Of a stretch of DNA of 64,000 nucleotides, positions 18,849 through 29,878 are shown piece after piece. The translations under genes and the position numbers were made by a program. Origin of the DNA: Asticcacaulis solisilvae (GTDB lineage: Bacteria; Pseudomonadota; Alphaproteobacteria; Caulobacterales; Caulobacteraceae). The notes below the pieces were generated by a model, which was given only the letters and a program-made list of their open reading frames with translations, searched no databases and was not told where the DNA came from. Every line of letters starts with the position of its first letter. The stretch's first letter is position 1. The stretch is from the NCBI RefSeq assembly GCF_017875235.1, contig NZ_JAGGMI010000003.1:186001-250000 (forward strand). The letters are read 5' to 3'.

Positions 18849-20099
18849 ATGCAGGCTCCCTCAAAAGCGCGCCGGTCCAGGCCGGCGGGCTCTTCTTCCG
18901 GCGCCGGGCCGGCCAATGGTGCGTCCGGTGAGCGTTCACGGGGACGGCGCTTTCCGCAGCCCCGCGACCCCGCCGGCGAAGGCCAGGTCCTTTACGCGGC
19001 GCTCGATCTCGGCACTAATAATTGCCGGCTGATGATCGCCACCCTGCACAATTCGCAGTTCAAGATCGTCGAAGCCTTTTCGCGCATCGTCCGTCTGGGC
19101 GAAGGCCTGTCGGCATCGGGCCGTCTGGATGAACGCGCCATGGAGCGCGCCCTGCGCGCGCTGAAAATCTGCGCCGAAAAGATCGAAAAGCGCGGCGTCA
19201 CGCGCATCCGCGCCGTCGCTACCCAGGCCTGCCGGATGGCGCGCAACGGCCGCGACTTCATCGCCCGCGTCGAGCGCGAAACCGGCCTGCGCCTGACCAT
19301 CATCTCGCCCGAGGAAGAAGCCCGGCTGTCGGTCATGGGCTGCGCCTCGCTGCTCGACGGCGAAGGCCTGACGCCTAAGCCGCGCGCGGCCCTGGTCATG
19401 GATGTCGGCGGCGGTTCGACCGAGTTGAGCTGGGTCGAACTGGCCGCCGCGCCCGGCAAGCGTACCGATCTCAAGGCCTCGCGCATCATGCCGCGCCCAC
19501 GCTTCTGGATCTCGCTGCCGGTCGGTGTCGTGACCCTCGCCGAGCGCTTTCCCGAGCCCGAAAGGGGCGACACCCGCGCCTGGTTCGAAAGCATGATCAC
19601 CGACGTCGTGGAACGGCTCAAGGATTTCAGCGACGCAGATTCCTTCCGCGACGCGTTCGATTGCGGCGAGGCCTATATCGTCGGGACCTCGGGCGCCATT
19701 ACCTCTCTGGCCGGCATGCACCTGCGGCTCGACCGTTACGACCGCTCACGCGTCGACGGCCTGTGGATGCAGCAGAGCCAGTGCCAGGACGTCATCGCCC
19801 GCCTGCTCGACCTCGGGCGATCCGGCCGCGAACTGGAACCGTGCATCGGCCGCGACCGCGCCGACCTGGTGCTGGCCGGCGCCGCCATCCTCGAGGCCGT
19901 CCAGCGCCTGTGGCCGTGCCAGAGCCTGCGGGTCGCCGACCGGGGCCTGCGCGAAGGCCTGTTGCTGTCGATGGCCCGGAAGCGTCCGCGCCGCCGCCGG
20001 GGTCGTGGCGGCGGAAAATCCAGGGCCGCCGAACAGACACAAAACGGGCAGGCGCAAAACAGTCAGGCACAAAAAAGGGCGCCCGAAGACGCCCTATGA
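18849..20099 (+). CDS. Ppx/GppA phosphatase-family protein
   Basis: 416 aa. After about 45 Arg/Gly/Pro-rich residues comes a sugar-kinase/actin-fold domain: YAALDLGTNNCRLMIA (phosphate 1), RIVRLGEGLSASGRL, AVATQACRMARN, and VMDVGGGSTELSWVEL (phosphate 2). Members hydrolyse polyphosphate or (p)ppGpp 5'-phosphate. The C-terminus is again basic (RKRPRRRRGRGGG) and then Gln/Asn rich, suggesting RNA or nucleoid contact. The protein lacks the HD domain of full-length Ppx, matching the short alphaproteobacterial form. A terminator for the opposite strand is embedded in its last codons. Confidence 0.88.
   Translation: MQAPSKARRSRPAGSSSGAGPANGASGERSRGRRFPQPRDPAGEGQVLYAALDLGTNNCRLMIATLHNSQFKIVEAFSRIVRLGEGLSASGRLDERAMERALRALKICAEKIEKRGVTRIRAVATQACRMARNGRDFIARVERETGLRLTIISPEEEARLSVMGCASLLDGEGLTPKPRAALVMDVGGGSTELSWVELAAAPGKRTDLKASRIMPRPRFWISLPVGVVTLAERFPEPERGDTRAWFESMITDVVERLKDFSDADSFRDAFDCGEAYIVGTSGAITSLAGMHLRLDRYDRSRVDGLWMQQSQCQDVIARLLDLGRSGRELEPCIGRDRADLVLAGAAILEAVQRLWPCQSLRVADRGLREGLLLSMARKRPRRRRGRGGGKSRAAEQTQNGQAQNSQAQKRAPEDAL
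20071..20095 (-). terminator. Leftward terminator inside the 3' end of the Ppx/GppA gene
   Basis: Read on the minus strand: AGGGCG, a 7-8 base loop, CGCCCT, then TTTTTT. It lies 25-49 bases beyond the stop of the leftward cyclophilin gene and thus ends that operon, while forming codons for the convergent gene. Confidence 0.75.
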
Positions 20100-20119
20100 T
20101 GTCGTGAAAACAACCACTC

Positions 20120-21004
20120 TTACGAAGCCGGCGTTGCCGGCTTGGCGGCAGCGGCCGTCGTGGCCGCCGGCGGCGTATCGGTGCGCTTAACCGGCACGGT
20201 GACGTCGCACGGCGAGAAGTTGCTGCCCAGTTCCTTGATCTTGGCGTCGACCACCGTCTGGAACTGCGGCGAGTTGGTATCCATGATCTCGATCTTGGGG
20301 CGCTCGGCTTCGGGGATGTCGGCCAGCAGGCGCACCTTGGTCATCTTGTCCGGATTGATCGCCGGTTCGCCGATCTTGATCTTGCGCACGACGTCGAGAC
20401 CGCTAACGACGGTGCCAAAGGCCGTATAGCGCTTTTCCAGCACGTTATTGGCGCCGCGCATCAGGAAGAACTGGCTGTTGCCGGAGTCCGGAGAGTTGTC
20501 GCGGGCCATGCCCAGCACGCCCTGGCAGTAAAGCCCCCAGGCCTGGGTCTTGCCGTCCATGGTGATGGCGGCAAGTTCCGGCACCTGGCTTTGGACCGGC
20601 ATGGCGCCGAGATAACCGATTTCGCTACCGCCCTGGCGCTGCACGACCTTCATCGGGAAGGCGGTGTCCTTGCGGACGGTGAACTCGGCCTTCAAGTCGG
20701 GAAGGGTCGAGCCGCCCTGCCCTGTACCCTGCGGGTCGCCGGTCTGGGCCATGAAGTCTTCGATGACGCGGTGGAAAATGATGCCGTCATAGAAGCCCTG
20801 GCGCGCCAGGGTCCGCATTCGCTCGGCGTGTGCCGGCGCCAGTTGGGGGTACATTTCAACGACGACCTGTCCCTTGGTGGTGTCGATGACCAGGGTGTTC
20901 TGCGCGTCGAGTTCGCGGTATCCGGGGTCCAGCGCCATCGCCGATGTCGACGCCAGCAAGGCCGCAATTGCCCCCACAACAGCCTTTGTTTTCACCCCTG
21001 ACAT
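20120..21004 (-). CDS. Periplasmic cyclophilin-type peptidyl-prolyl isomerase
   Basis: 294 aa from the ATG at 21004 (a TTG two codons upstream is possible). A cleavable signal peptide ends STSAMA at about residue 24. The cyclophilin fold has LVIDTTKGQVVVEMYPQLAP, FYDGIIFHRVIEDFMAQTGDP, and GMARDNSPDSGNSQFFLM. It carries a long insert around EIGYLGAMPVQSQVPELAA, characteristic of the secreted alphaproteobacterial form, and an Ala/Thr/Pro-rich C-terminal tail. It follows coaD by 7 bp in the gyrA - coaD - ppi group. Distinct from the cytoplasmic ppiB paralogue at 10288. Confidence 0.9.
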   Translation of the reverse strand: MSGVKTKAVVGAIAALLASTSAMALDPGYRELDAQNTLVIDTTKGQVVVEMYPQLAPAHAERMRTLARQGFYDGIIFHRVIEDFMAQTGDPQGTGQGGSTLPDLKAEFTVRKDTAFPMKVVQRQGGSEIGYLGAMPVQSQVPELAAITMDGKTQAWGLYCQGVLGMARDNSPDSGNSQFFLMRGANNVLEKRYTAFGTVVSGLDVVRKIKIGEPAINPDKMTKVRLLADIPEAERPKIEIMDTNSPQFQTVVDAKIKELGSNFSPCDVTVPVKRTDTPPAATTAAAAKPATPAS

Positions 21005-21011
21005 AAACAAT

Positions 21012-21494
21012 CTATCCCTTTACCTTAGCCAACAGGCGTTCCGCCACGCTGGGCGCCACAAACGGCGCGATACTGCCGCCCAATTGGGCTATTTCTTTGA
21101 CCAAACGCGATGCAACGGCCTGATGGCGCGGATCGGCCATGAGGAACACGGTCTCAATCTCACGATTAAGCTGTTGGTTCATCGCTGTCATCTGAAATTC
21201 GTACTCGAAGTCGGCGACGGCGCGCAATCCGCGGATTATGACAGTCGCACCGACCTCCTGGGCGAAGTGGATCAGCAGGCTTTCGAACGGGATGACCTCG
21301 ACACGGTCGCCGTGGCGCGCGACCTCTTCCTTCAGCATCTCGACCCGTTCGTCGAGCGTGAAGGTCGGCCCCTTGCCGATGTTTTTGGCGACGCCGATGA
21401 CCAGCTTGTCGACCAGTTTCACGGCGCGTTCGATGATGTCGCTGTGGCCGTTGGTGACGGGATCGAACGTCCCTGGATAGAGCCCAACCCGCAT
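21012..21494 (-). CDS. coaD: Phosphopantetheine adenylyltransferase
   Basis: Adenylates 4'-phosphopantetheine, the penultimate CoA step. 160 aa, the normal length. Nucleotidyltransferase motifs: GLYPGTFDPVTNGHSDII (the TFDPxTxGH motif), GVAKNIGKGPTFTLDERVEML, IIRGLRAVADFEYEFQM, MADPRHQAVASRLVKEIA. It lies 29 bp downstream of gyrA in the same direction and 7 bp before the periplasmic isomerase gene. This gyrA-coaD-ppi order is common in Caulobacterales. Confidence 0.96.
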   Translation of the reverse strand: MRVGLYPGTFDPVTNGHSDIIERAVKLVDKLVIGVAKNIGKGPTFTLDERVEMLKEEVARHGDRVEVIPFESLLIHFAQEVGATVIIRGLRAVADFEYEFQMTAMNQQLNREIETVFLMADPRHQAVASRLVKEIAQLGGSIAPFVAPSVAERLLAKVKG

Positions 21495-21523
21495 TTCCGT
21501 CTGGTTTCCTTTTTCGCTGGCTA

Positions 21524-24319
<2,796 letters not shown>

Positions 24320-24374
24320 GAATCAATGTCTTGCTGTTGGTACTTAAGTTACTAGTTCAGCCTCGATCGAAGGC

Positions 24375-24878
24375 CTAGAACGGGATCTCGTCGTCGAGAT
24401 CGAAGCTCTGGGCCGGCTGCTTGGACTGTTGCTTCGGGCCTGCCGACGCCGGAGCCCCGCCGCCACCGTAGCTATCTTCGTAGTCATTGTAACCGCCGCC
24501 GCCGGACGAGGCGCCACCGCCCTCACCTCGGCCGCCGAGAAGGGTCAGGTTGCCGTTGAAGCGCTGTAGGACGATTTCGGTCGTGTACTTTTCCTGGCCT
24601 TGCTGGTCTGTCCACTTGCGGGTCTGCAAGCTGCCTTCGAGATAGACGGTCGAGCCTTTACGCAGATACTGCTCGGCGATCTTGGCAAGGTTATCGTTGA
24701 AAATGACCACGCGGTGCCACTCGGTCTTTTCCTTGCGCTCGCCCGTCATCTTGTCGCGCCACTGTTCGGAGGTGGCGACGGTGAGGTTGGCGACGCGCTC
24801 GCCGGAATTCAGTGTACGGATTTCCGGGTCCTTGCCCAGATTGCCGATGATGATGACCTTGTTGACGCTTCCCGCCAT
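24375..24878 (-). CDS. ssb: Single-stranded DNA-binding protein
   Basis: 167 aa from the ATG at 24878 (AAAGGCAG upstream). OB fold: [79 protein letters not shown] Gly/Ser-rich flexible linker at about 115-150 leads to the acidic tip DDEIPF that recruits repair proteins. A promoter with an SOS box lies about 190 bases upstream (25063-25110), indicating LexA control. gyrA follows 55 bases downstream. Confidence 0.96.
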   Translation of the reverse strand: MAGSVNKVIIIGNLGKDPEIRTLNSGERVANLTVATSEQWRDKMTGERKEKTEWHRVVIFNDNLAKIAEQYLRKGSTVYLEGSLQTRKWTDQQGQEKYTTEIVLQRFNGNLTLLGGRGEGGGASSGGGGYNDYEDSYGGGGAPASAGPKQQSKQPAQSFDLDDEIPF

Positions 24879-25062
24879 TGGATACTGCCTTTCTGACTGC
24901 CGGCCGCGCAGGCGCAAAATGGCGCGCAGCCCCGACTCGTTGATGTGACTCTAGAGACTTCCGTGCCTGAATCCAAGCCTTACGCACTCCGACGGGGGCG
25001 GGGCGTTAACGATTCCTGTTAATCAACGGCACGAAGGCTCAACACGATGGATCAAGCCGAAT

Positions 25063-25110
25063 GTTCCCGACTTGTTCTCATCATATAGTCCACATGCAGC
25101 GGTTTGGCAA
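25063..25110 (-). promoter_or_regulatory. ssb promoter with alphaproteobacterial LexA (SOS) box
   Basis: On the minus strand: -35 TTGCCA (25105-25110), 17-base spacer, -10 TATATG (25082-25087), and just downstream the LexA site, which on the plus strand reads GTTC-N7-GTTC at 25063-25077, an exact match to the alphaproteobacterial SOS consensus. LexA here would cover the transcription start. The leader to ssb is about 190 bases. Confidence 0.8.
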
Positions 25111-25175
25111 ACCCCTTACGCCGAACTGTGCTCCGTTTCAATGAAACGCAGCACACTTCGGAGTCCTTAGTGGTC

Positions 25176-25220
25176 GCATGCTTAGCCCGAAAAACCGGTT
25201 TCCACTTTTCGGAGCATGCT
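25176..25220. repeat. Palindromic element with CCGAAAA...TTTTCGG core
   Basis: Outer arms GCATGCT (25176-25182) and AGCATGCT (25213-25220), inner arms CCGAAAA and TTTTCGG around ACCGGTTTCCAC. Same design as elements at 51278-51321 and 59108-59150 with different outer arms. It abuts the stop of the leftward lipoprotein gene. Confidence 0.65.
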
Positions 25221-25700
25221 CTATTGGCCGGGGGTTACAACCTCGCCTTCGGCATTCTTCTGTGGCAGGTCCTTCGGCACTTCGACCGTATGGGGCTCGT
25301 TGCCGCGCGGCTCTTCGACGACGATGGCGCCGGGCTGGACCAGCTTGTTGCCAGCCTTGACCAGCAAGGTCATACGGATGCCTTCATACTTGGGCGCCAT
25401 TTCCACGGTCGTATTGTTCACGAACAGGAAACTGCCGTTGTAGGCGCCTTCGGTTATCGGGCCGGCGGTGCCGGTCACGCGCATATTGGTGCGGACGGTG
25501 AACAGCTCGACCGCGCATTTTTCGATCGACGGCACGTTGCGCGCGACGGGGTTGAACTTCGGCTCCTTGGCGCCCGGCGGGTGGCCGATGAAATAGCAGA
25601 CATCGTCGGCGACCGGCGCCTTCACTTCCTTTTCGCAGCCCGTCAGGGCCAGGGCGGTTACGCCGAGGCTCCCCAGAACCAGTGCCTTCACCACACGCAT
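25221..25700 (-). CDS. Hypothetical lipoprotein (159 aa)
   Basis: The start at 25700 is fixed by GGAGG 5 bases upstream. Signal peptide with lipobox ALTGC (Cys at about residue 21). The mature part has VCYFIGHPPGAKEPKFNPVARNVPSIEKCAVELFTVR with two cysteines, then a beta-rich segment (GAYNGSFLFVNNTTVEM) and a Pro-rich end. No family recognised with certainty. It lies 66 bases downstream of the next membrane-anchored protein in the same direction, so possibly an operon of envelope proteins. Confidence 0.7.
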   Translation of the reverse strand: MRVVKALVLGSLGVTALALTGCEKEVKAPVADDVCYFIGHPPGAKEPKFNPVARNVPSIEKCAVELFTVRTNMRVTGTAGPITEGAYNGSFLFVNNTTVEMAPKYEGIRMTLLVKAGNKLVQPGAIVVEEPRGNEPHTVEVPKDLPQKNAEGEVVTPGQ

Positions 25701-25766
25701 GCCAGCCTCCCTATATGGGGCCAATGACGCGGGAACGTCCTTCGACCCGGTTTATCGCACAGCTTG

Positions 25767-26429
25767 TTACCGGACCGAACAGCCCTGCCCCTGTTCGACC
25801 AGGGTGCGGAAGGTTGTATTGTCATCGGAGATTTCGACGCGCTTGGGCACCAGGCGCAAGGTCTTTTCGCCCCAGCGGCCGTACTGCGCTGAACCCGGCG
25901 TCACGCAGCGGCCATCATAGAGCAGGCGTGCGCATTGGTTCAGGCTGAGATTATCCGAGAGGGTATTCCACTGGTTGCCGCTGTAACGCAGGCAGGCTGC
26001 CGTCGGCCCCTGCCCCGCGGCGGTATCCGGGACGACCTCGCCGCCGCCGACCGGCAGGGACGGATCGGCCGAGGTCACCGCCGGCGCGCCCGGCACCGGC
26101 GTCAGCGACCCCGTGGGCGCGGCAACGACATTGCCCGAGTCGTCCAGGCCGACATCCAGCGCCTGGGCGGCGACGCCGTTCTTCTTGGCGCACTCAGCCA
26201 GGGTCAGTTCGCCGACATAGGCCCCCGAGACGTAGCAGCGCAGCGTTTTCTTGGGATCGAGCTTGGCGGGTTCGTCATTGACGTTGAAGACCAGTCCCGG
26301 TGGCTGGTCGTTCATCTTCTCCTCGTCCTTGTGGCTTTTCGACATGCCCACGGCCAGCGCCACGGCGACGCCGATCGCGACCGCCGCACCGGCGCCGATG
26401 GCAATCATGCGCTTCTTTTCTGGTGTCAT
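25767..26429 (-). CDS. Hypothetical single-pass membrane protein (220 aa)
   Basis: The start at 26429 has GAGGGGGACC upstream. An N-terminal Lys-rich stub is followed by one hydrophobic helix at about residues 8-28 (IAIGAGAAVAIGVAVALAVG), so a type II anchor with most of the chain in the periplasm. There are two similar cysteine-containing sections, at about 65-85 (LRCYVSGAYVGELTLAECAK) and at about 155-190 (ACLRYSGNQWNTL...NQCARLLYDGRCV), separated by a Pro/Ala linker. Function unknown. No close relative recognised. Confidence 0.65.
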   Translation of the reverse strand: MTPEKKRMIAIGAGAAVAIGVAVALAVGMSKSHKDEEKMNDQPPGLVFNVNDEPAKLDPKKTLRCYVSGAYVGELTLAECAKKNGVAAQALDVGLDDSGNVVAAPTGSLTPVPGAPAVTSADPSLPVGGGEVVPDTAAGQGPTAACLRYSGNQWNTLSDNLSLNQCARLLYDGRCVTPGSAQYGRWGEKTLRLVPKRVEISDDNTTFRTLVEQGQGCSVR

Positions 26430-26668
26430 GAAGGTCCCCCTCATTTACGCAAATCATGCGAGCGTCGATGCCGCCAGTCTACGCGAGCAGGCAGGGACGC
26501 TCAAGCCTTCCGCATGAGCTATTTGGTATTTGAGGCGTTTTTATGCCGGGGATCTAGAGCGATATGGCGAAAAGTGCCAAGATGCGTTTTTTGGGGTTTT
26601 CACCTTAAATATCGCGACAAAACAAAAACGTAGATCGGTATGATGTTTCCACTTAAAATCATACCGAT

Positions 26669-29600
26669 CTATGTGGATATGCCCAGGCGCATCAGGCCGG
26701 CCTGATAGTTCTTGATCTGGTCGGTCAAGTAGGCCGGCGCCACACCGGACGAATTGTTCTTCTTCTTGATGTCGCTTTCCTGCGGATCGCCGTACTTCAG
26801 GTAATTATAGACCTTCTGCACGTTCTTGATCGTTTCCTTCAGCGACTCGATCGCCTTGGCGATGCTGGCGTCGGAGCTGAGATTGAGCGACGTGTCGTAG
26901 TTCAGCCCCATCGCCTTTTGCGACTCGAGATAATCATTGGCGCTGGCGTCCATCGGCTTCTTGGCGTCGGCGCTGACAATGCCGGCTTCCAGGCCCAGCC
27001 CTTCCAGGGCGTCGCGCCCGGCCGGACCCGCGACGAACTCCACCTTGGACGACTTGTTGGCCGGCTGGATGTTGAGTTGCGAAAAGTCCTTGCCGGTCAC
27101 CTTCTGGACATCGACCTTCAGCTTGTAGCCCGAGGCGCGCACGATCTTCTTGGCCAGGGATTCGAGCGTTTCCGAGGCATCGATCGTGATGTTGCGCTTC
27201 AGGCCCGAATTGGGATCGACCACGGCGAACTGGTCGCCGGTCCGGACGCTGGTGCCCGAAACGATCGCGGTCGAATCCTTGTACATGACCGTGCCCATCG
27301 GCAGGCCCAGGCGGTCGAGCACGCTCGAAGACCCCGCCGACACGGCGATGGCGTTCGGCTGGACGACGCCGTCCTTGCCGGTATATCGCTGCTGGTACTC
27401 GACGACATCGGCGGGCGCCGCGTCGAGATTGAGCCGCGTCAGATAGGCGTCGGTCTTGGTGGTGCCGGCCGTGGTCTTTCCCGAGGCGATCTGGTCGACG
27501 TCAGTGTTCCCGTCTTCGGCAATGGCGCCGGTCGTGCTGCCGGCGATCCAGGCCTTGCCGTTGACAAACTGAACCTTGGCGTCCTTTTCGACGCCCGCGC
27601 CACCGTAATAGGCGATTGTGTCCGAAGCCGTGGAGCCAAGGTTGGCGTCGATCGCCAGGGCATAGGCATCGTAGCCGCCGGAATAGCTGGATTTGACGTT
27701 GCCGGTCGTTTCCAGCAGCTTGTCCGAGCCCGAGGAACCGCCGAGATAGAGCTTGCCGTTATAGAGCGACATGCCCGAGATCGAGCCCCCGCCGATGCCG
27801 CCGAGATTGCGCGACGCCGACTGGGTGGCGCTATATTTCGTGTAGTTCTGGATCGTTTCGACGCCATTGGCGTCCTTGACCGTGCGGGTCGCGGGGGTGG
27901 CATCAAGCGTGAAGGTCTTCACGACCGCGCTGCCGTCCTCGATGCCCGAGGTGTAGAGCGTATTGCCGTCGACCACCAGGCCTGAGATCGAGTCGGTCTT
28001 GTCGGTGCCGGTCTGGACGGTAAACTTGGACTTGCCGGCAGCGTCGAAGCCCATGACATAACCGTCCCAGCCGCCCTTGATCGCCGTGGTCGCGCCCGGC
28101 ATCGAGGTCCGCGTCCGGCCGCCGACATAGATCGAACCGTCGGCGCCGAAGGCGACGGCCGTCGCTTCGTCCTCGCCATTGCCGCCCTTGCGCTGCGTCC
28201 ACATCTCGACGCCATCCGGATCGTAGACCGACACGAAGCTGTCGGAAACGGATTCGTCGTAACCGCTGGTGCCCTCATGGATCGTGGTCGTCGAGGTCGT
28301 CTGCTTGGGGGCGGTGCCATAGGTGGTCACCGTCGTCTTGGAGATGTTGAGCGCGCCCGTGACCGAACCGGCAATCGCGATCTTGCCGTCGGCCGACACG
28401 GCCATCGAATAGCCGGACGCCGCGTCGGACGCCCCCAGGGTGCGCGTAAAGACGATATTGCCAGCGGAATCGTACTTCATAAGGGCGACGTCGGTCGTGC
28501 CCTTGATGTCCTGGTTGGAAATCTGTCCGTTGACGTCGGCCAGCACATAGACCGAACCATCGGGTCCCGCGATCGACTGGCGGACATTGGCCACCGTGTC
28601 CGGCATGGCGGTCTGCTGCGACTGCCCCTCGACCCAGTACTTGTCGCCGACCTTCGACACCGGCTCGGCCAGGGTCGTGCCGGACGCGTTCTGGTCGGTC
28701 TGGAACTTCAGAAGCTGCGCCGTCACCTTGGGCGTCGTCGCGGTCTTGGTCTCCGTATCAGTGTCGCCCGTCTTCTTGGTCGATGTGCTCTTGGTCGCGC
28801 TGTCGCCGGACGACTGCATGACGAAGACCGAATCCGACTTTGAAGCCGCGCTGAAGGTCACGGCCTCATACGACACGCCCTTGAGCTTGAGGCCATAGCT
28901 TTCCTGCCCCTTGGACAGGGTGACAGTCTTGCCGTTGATGACGGTGGTCGTCGGCACGGCGGCGGTGCGATTGACCTCGAACTTGGTGAAGAGCCCCTGC
29001 TCTTTCAGCTTGGTATTGATGAAGGAGACAACGTTCGACATAGATCGCGTCGTACCCGGGTCCATCTCGTTGAGGTCGATATTGACGGTGAATGGCGTCG
29101 CCGTACCGATCTTCTTGATCGACATGGAAAACTGGACATCGCCCTCGAACGCCTTGACCGCCGTCGTCGCCGATCCCGTATGGATCGCATCGGCCGTATA
29201 GACGGTATCTGTTCGCGGCACACCCACGGTGCTTTTCAGCTTTTCCGTCAGCGTCCCCTGGGACAGCGCGACGTGATCGAAGCTGGTGTCGCCCAGATAT
29301 TCCGTTACCTCTTCCATGCCGGCGTTAAAGCGGCGCTTCACGTCCGCCAGCATGTTGGTCGAGATCTTGTCGTCCTGCGCCTTTTCAGCCAGTCCCTGTA
29401 GCGCCGTCAGGCCCTGATAGAGGGTGAACAGCTTGGAATAATCCGGCGAAGCCCCGGCGGCATCGATCGTGATCGCGCGCGGATTGATGAAGCGATGGCC
29501 CTTGAGGACCTGACTGACCAGGTCGTCCTCCTGCGGCATCGTCGACCCGACGGCCCACGGCGAACGCGGCGCCACGCCGGAACCGGTCGGCGAATAGGTC

Positions 29601-29713
29601 TTGGTCGCGCCCGTACCACCCGTGAAGCCAGAGGAACCCGAAGACGAAGCCGACCCCAGGCCGATCTTCGAATTGTAATAGCTCGATATCAGTGAAGCAT
29701 CGAACGTAATCAC
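26669..29713 (-). CDS. flaEY: FlaEY-like giant flagellar protein with flagellin/hook-like and beta-propeller parts
   Basis: 1014 aa without a signal peptide and without a single cysteine, typical of filament or hook proteins exported by the flagellar type III apparatus. Helical N-terminus (MITFDASLISSYYNSKIGLG...), Ser/Thr-rich middle, and a flagellin-insert-like block at about 205-260 (TPFTVNIDLNEMDPGTTRSM). From about 375 to 790 come repeated blades of the type GPDGSVYVLADVNGQ / SADGKIAIAGSVTG / GADGSIYVGGRTR, a SBBP-like propeller. Another insert-like block (RNITIDASETLESLAKKIV) follows, and C-terminal helices (ESLKETIKNVQKVYNYL). The position, last in the flagellin cluster, matches Caulobacter flaEY, described as affecting flagellin filament formation. 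The homology call is from memory; a structural role is my inference. Confidence 0.72.
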   Translation of the reverse strand: MITFDASLISSYYNSKIGLGSASSSGSSGFTGGTGATKTYSPTGSGVAPRSPWAVGSTMPQEDDLVSQVLKGHRFINPRAITIDAAGASPDYSKLFTLYQGLTALQGLAEKAQDDKISTNMLADVKRRFNAGMEEVTEYLGDTSFDHVALSQGTLTEKLKSTVGVPRTDTVYTADAIHTGSATTAVKAFEGDVQFSMSIKKIGTATPFTVNIDLNEMDPGTTRSMSNVVSFINTKLKEQGLFTKFEVNRTAAVPTTTVINGKTVTLSKGQESYGLKLKGVSYEAVTFSAASKSDSVFVMQSSGDSATKSTSTKKTGDTDTETKTATTPKVTAQLLKFQTDQNASGTTLAEPVSKVGDKYWVEGQSQQTAMPDTVANVRQSIAGPDGSVYVLADVNGQISNQDIKGTTDVALMKYDSAGNIVFTRTLGASDAASGYSMAVSADGKIAIAGSVTGALNISKTTVTTYGTAPKQTTSTTTIHEGTSGYDESVSDSFVSVYDPDGVEMWTQRKGGNGEDEATAVAFGADGSIYVGGRTRTSMPGATTAIKGGWDGYVMGFDAAGKSKFTVQTGTDKTDSISGLVVDGNTLYTSGIEDGSAVVKTFTLDATPATRTVKDANGVETIQNYTKYSATQSASRNLGGIGGGSISGMSLYNGKLYLGGSSGSDKLLETTGNVKSSYSGGYDAYALAIDANLGSTASDTIAYYGGAGVEKDAKVQFVNGKAWIAGSTTGAIAEDGNTDVDQIASGKTTAGTTKTDAYLTRLNLDAAPADVVEYQQRYTGKDGVVQPNAIAVSAGSSSVLDRLGLPMGTVMYKDSTAIVSGTSVRTGDQFAVVDPNSGLKRNITIDASETLESLAKKIVRASGYKLKVDVQKVTGKDFSQLNIQPANKSSKVEFVAGPAGRDALEGLGLEAGIVSADAKKPMDASANDYLESQKAMGLNYDTSLNLSSDASIAKAIESLKETIKNVQKVYNYLKYGDPQESDIKKKNNSSGVAPAYLTDQIKNYQAGLMRLGIST

Positions 29714-29810
29714 AGCGGGTCCCTGTCCTTCATGGACGCAGAATCAGAACCCTCAGTCTCTCTTAATAGTCTTTAAGAGTCGTAAAACCGCAAGGTTAAC
29801 CCTTTGACGG

Positions 29811-29840
29811 AAAAGCCCGCGAACGATGCCGCGGGCTTTT
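29811..29840. terminator. Terminator downstream of the fljJ-like flagellin
   Basis: Perfect 11-bp stem AAAAGCCCGCG / CGCGGGCTTTT with an 8-base loop, and T/A runs on both sides. It separates the flagellin at 29879 from the flaEY-like gene downstream. Confidence 0.85.
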
Positions 29841-29878
29841 CAAAAAACGGTATCCCTTGCGCGGCCAGGCGCCCCGCC

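Noticed and set aside
28277-28843. Plus-strand frame inside the FlaEY-like gene
   Set aside because: Arg/Gly-rich shadow; no ribosome binding site or family.
29765-29780. TTAA-N6-TTAA as a CtrA box
   Set aside because: The CtrA consensus needs TTAA-N7-TTAA; spacing is wrong and similar near-misses at 30750 and 35778 also fail.
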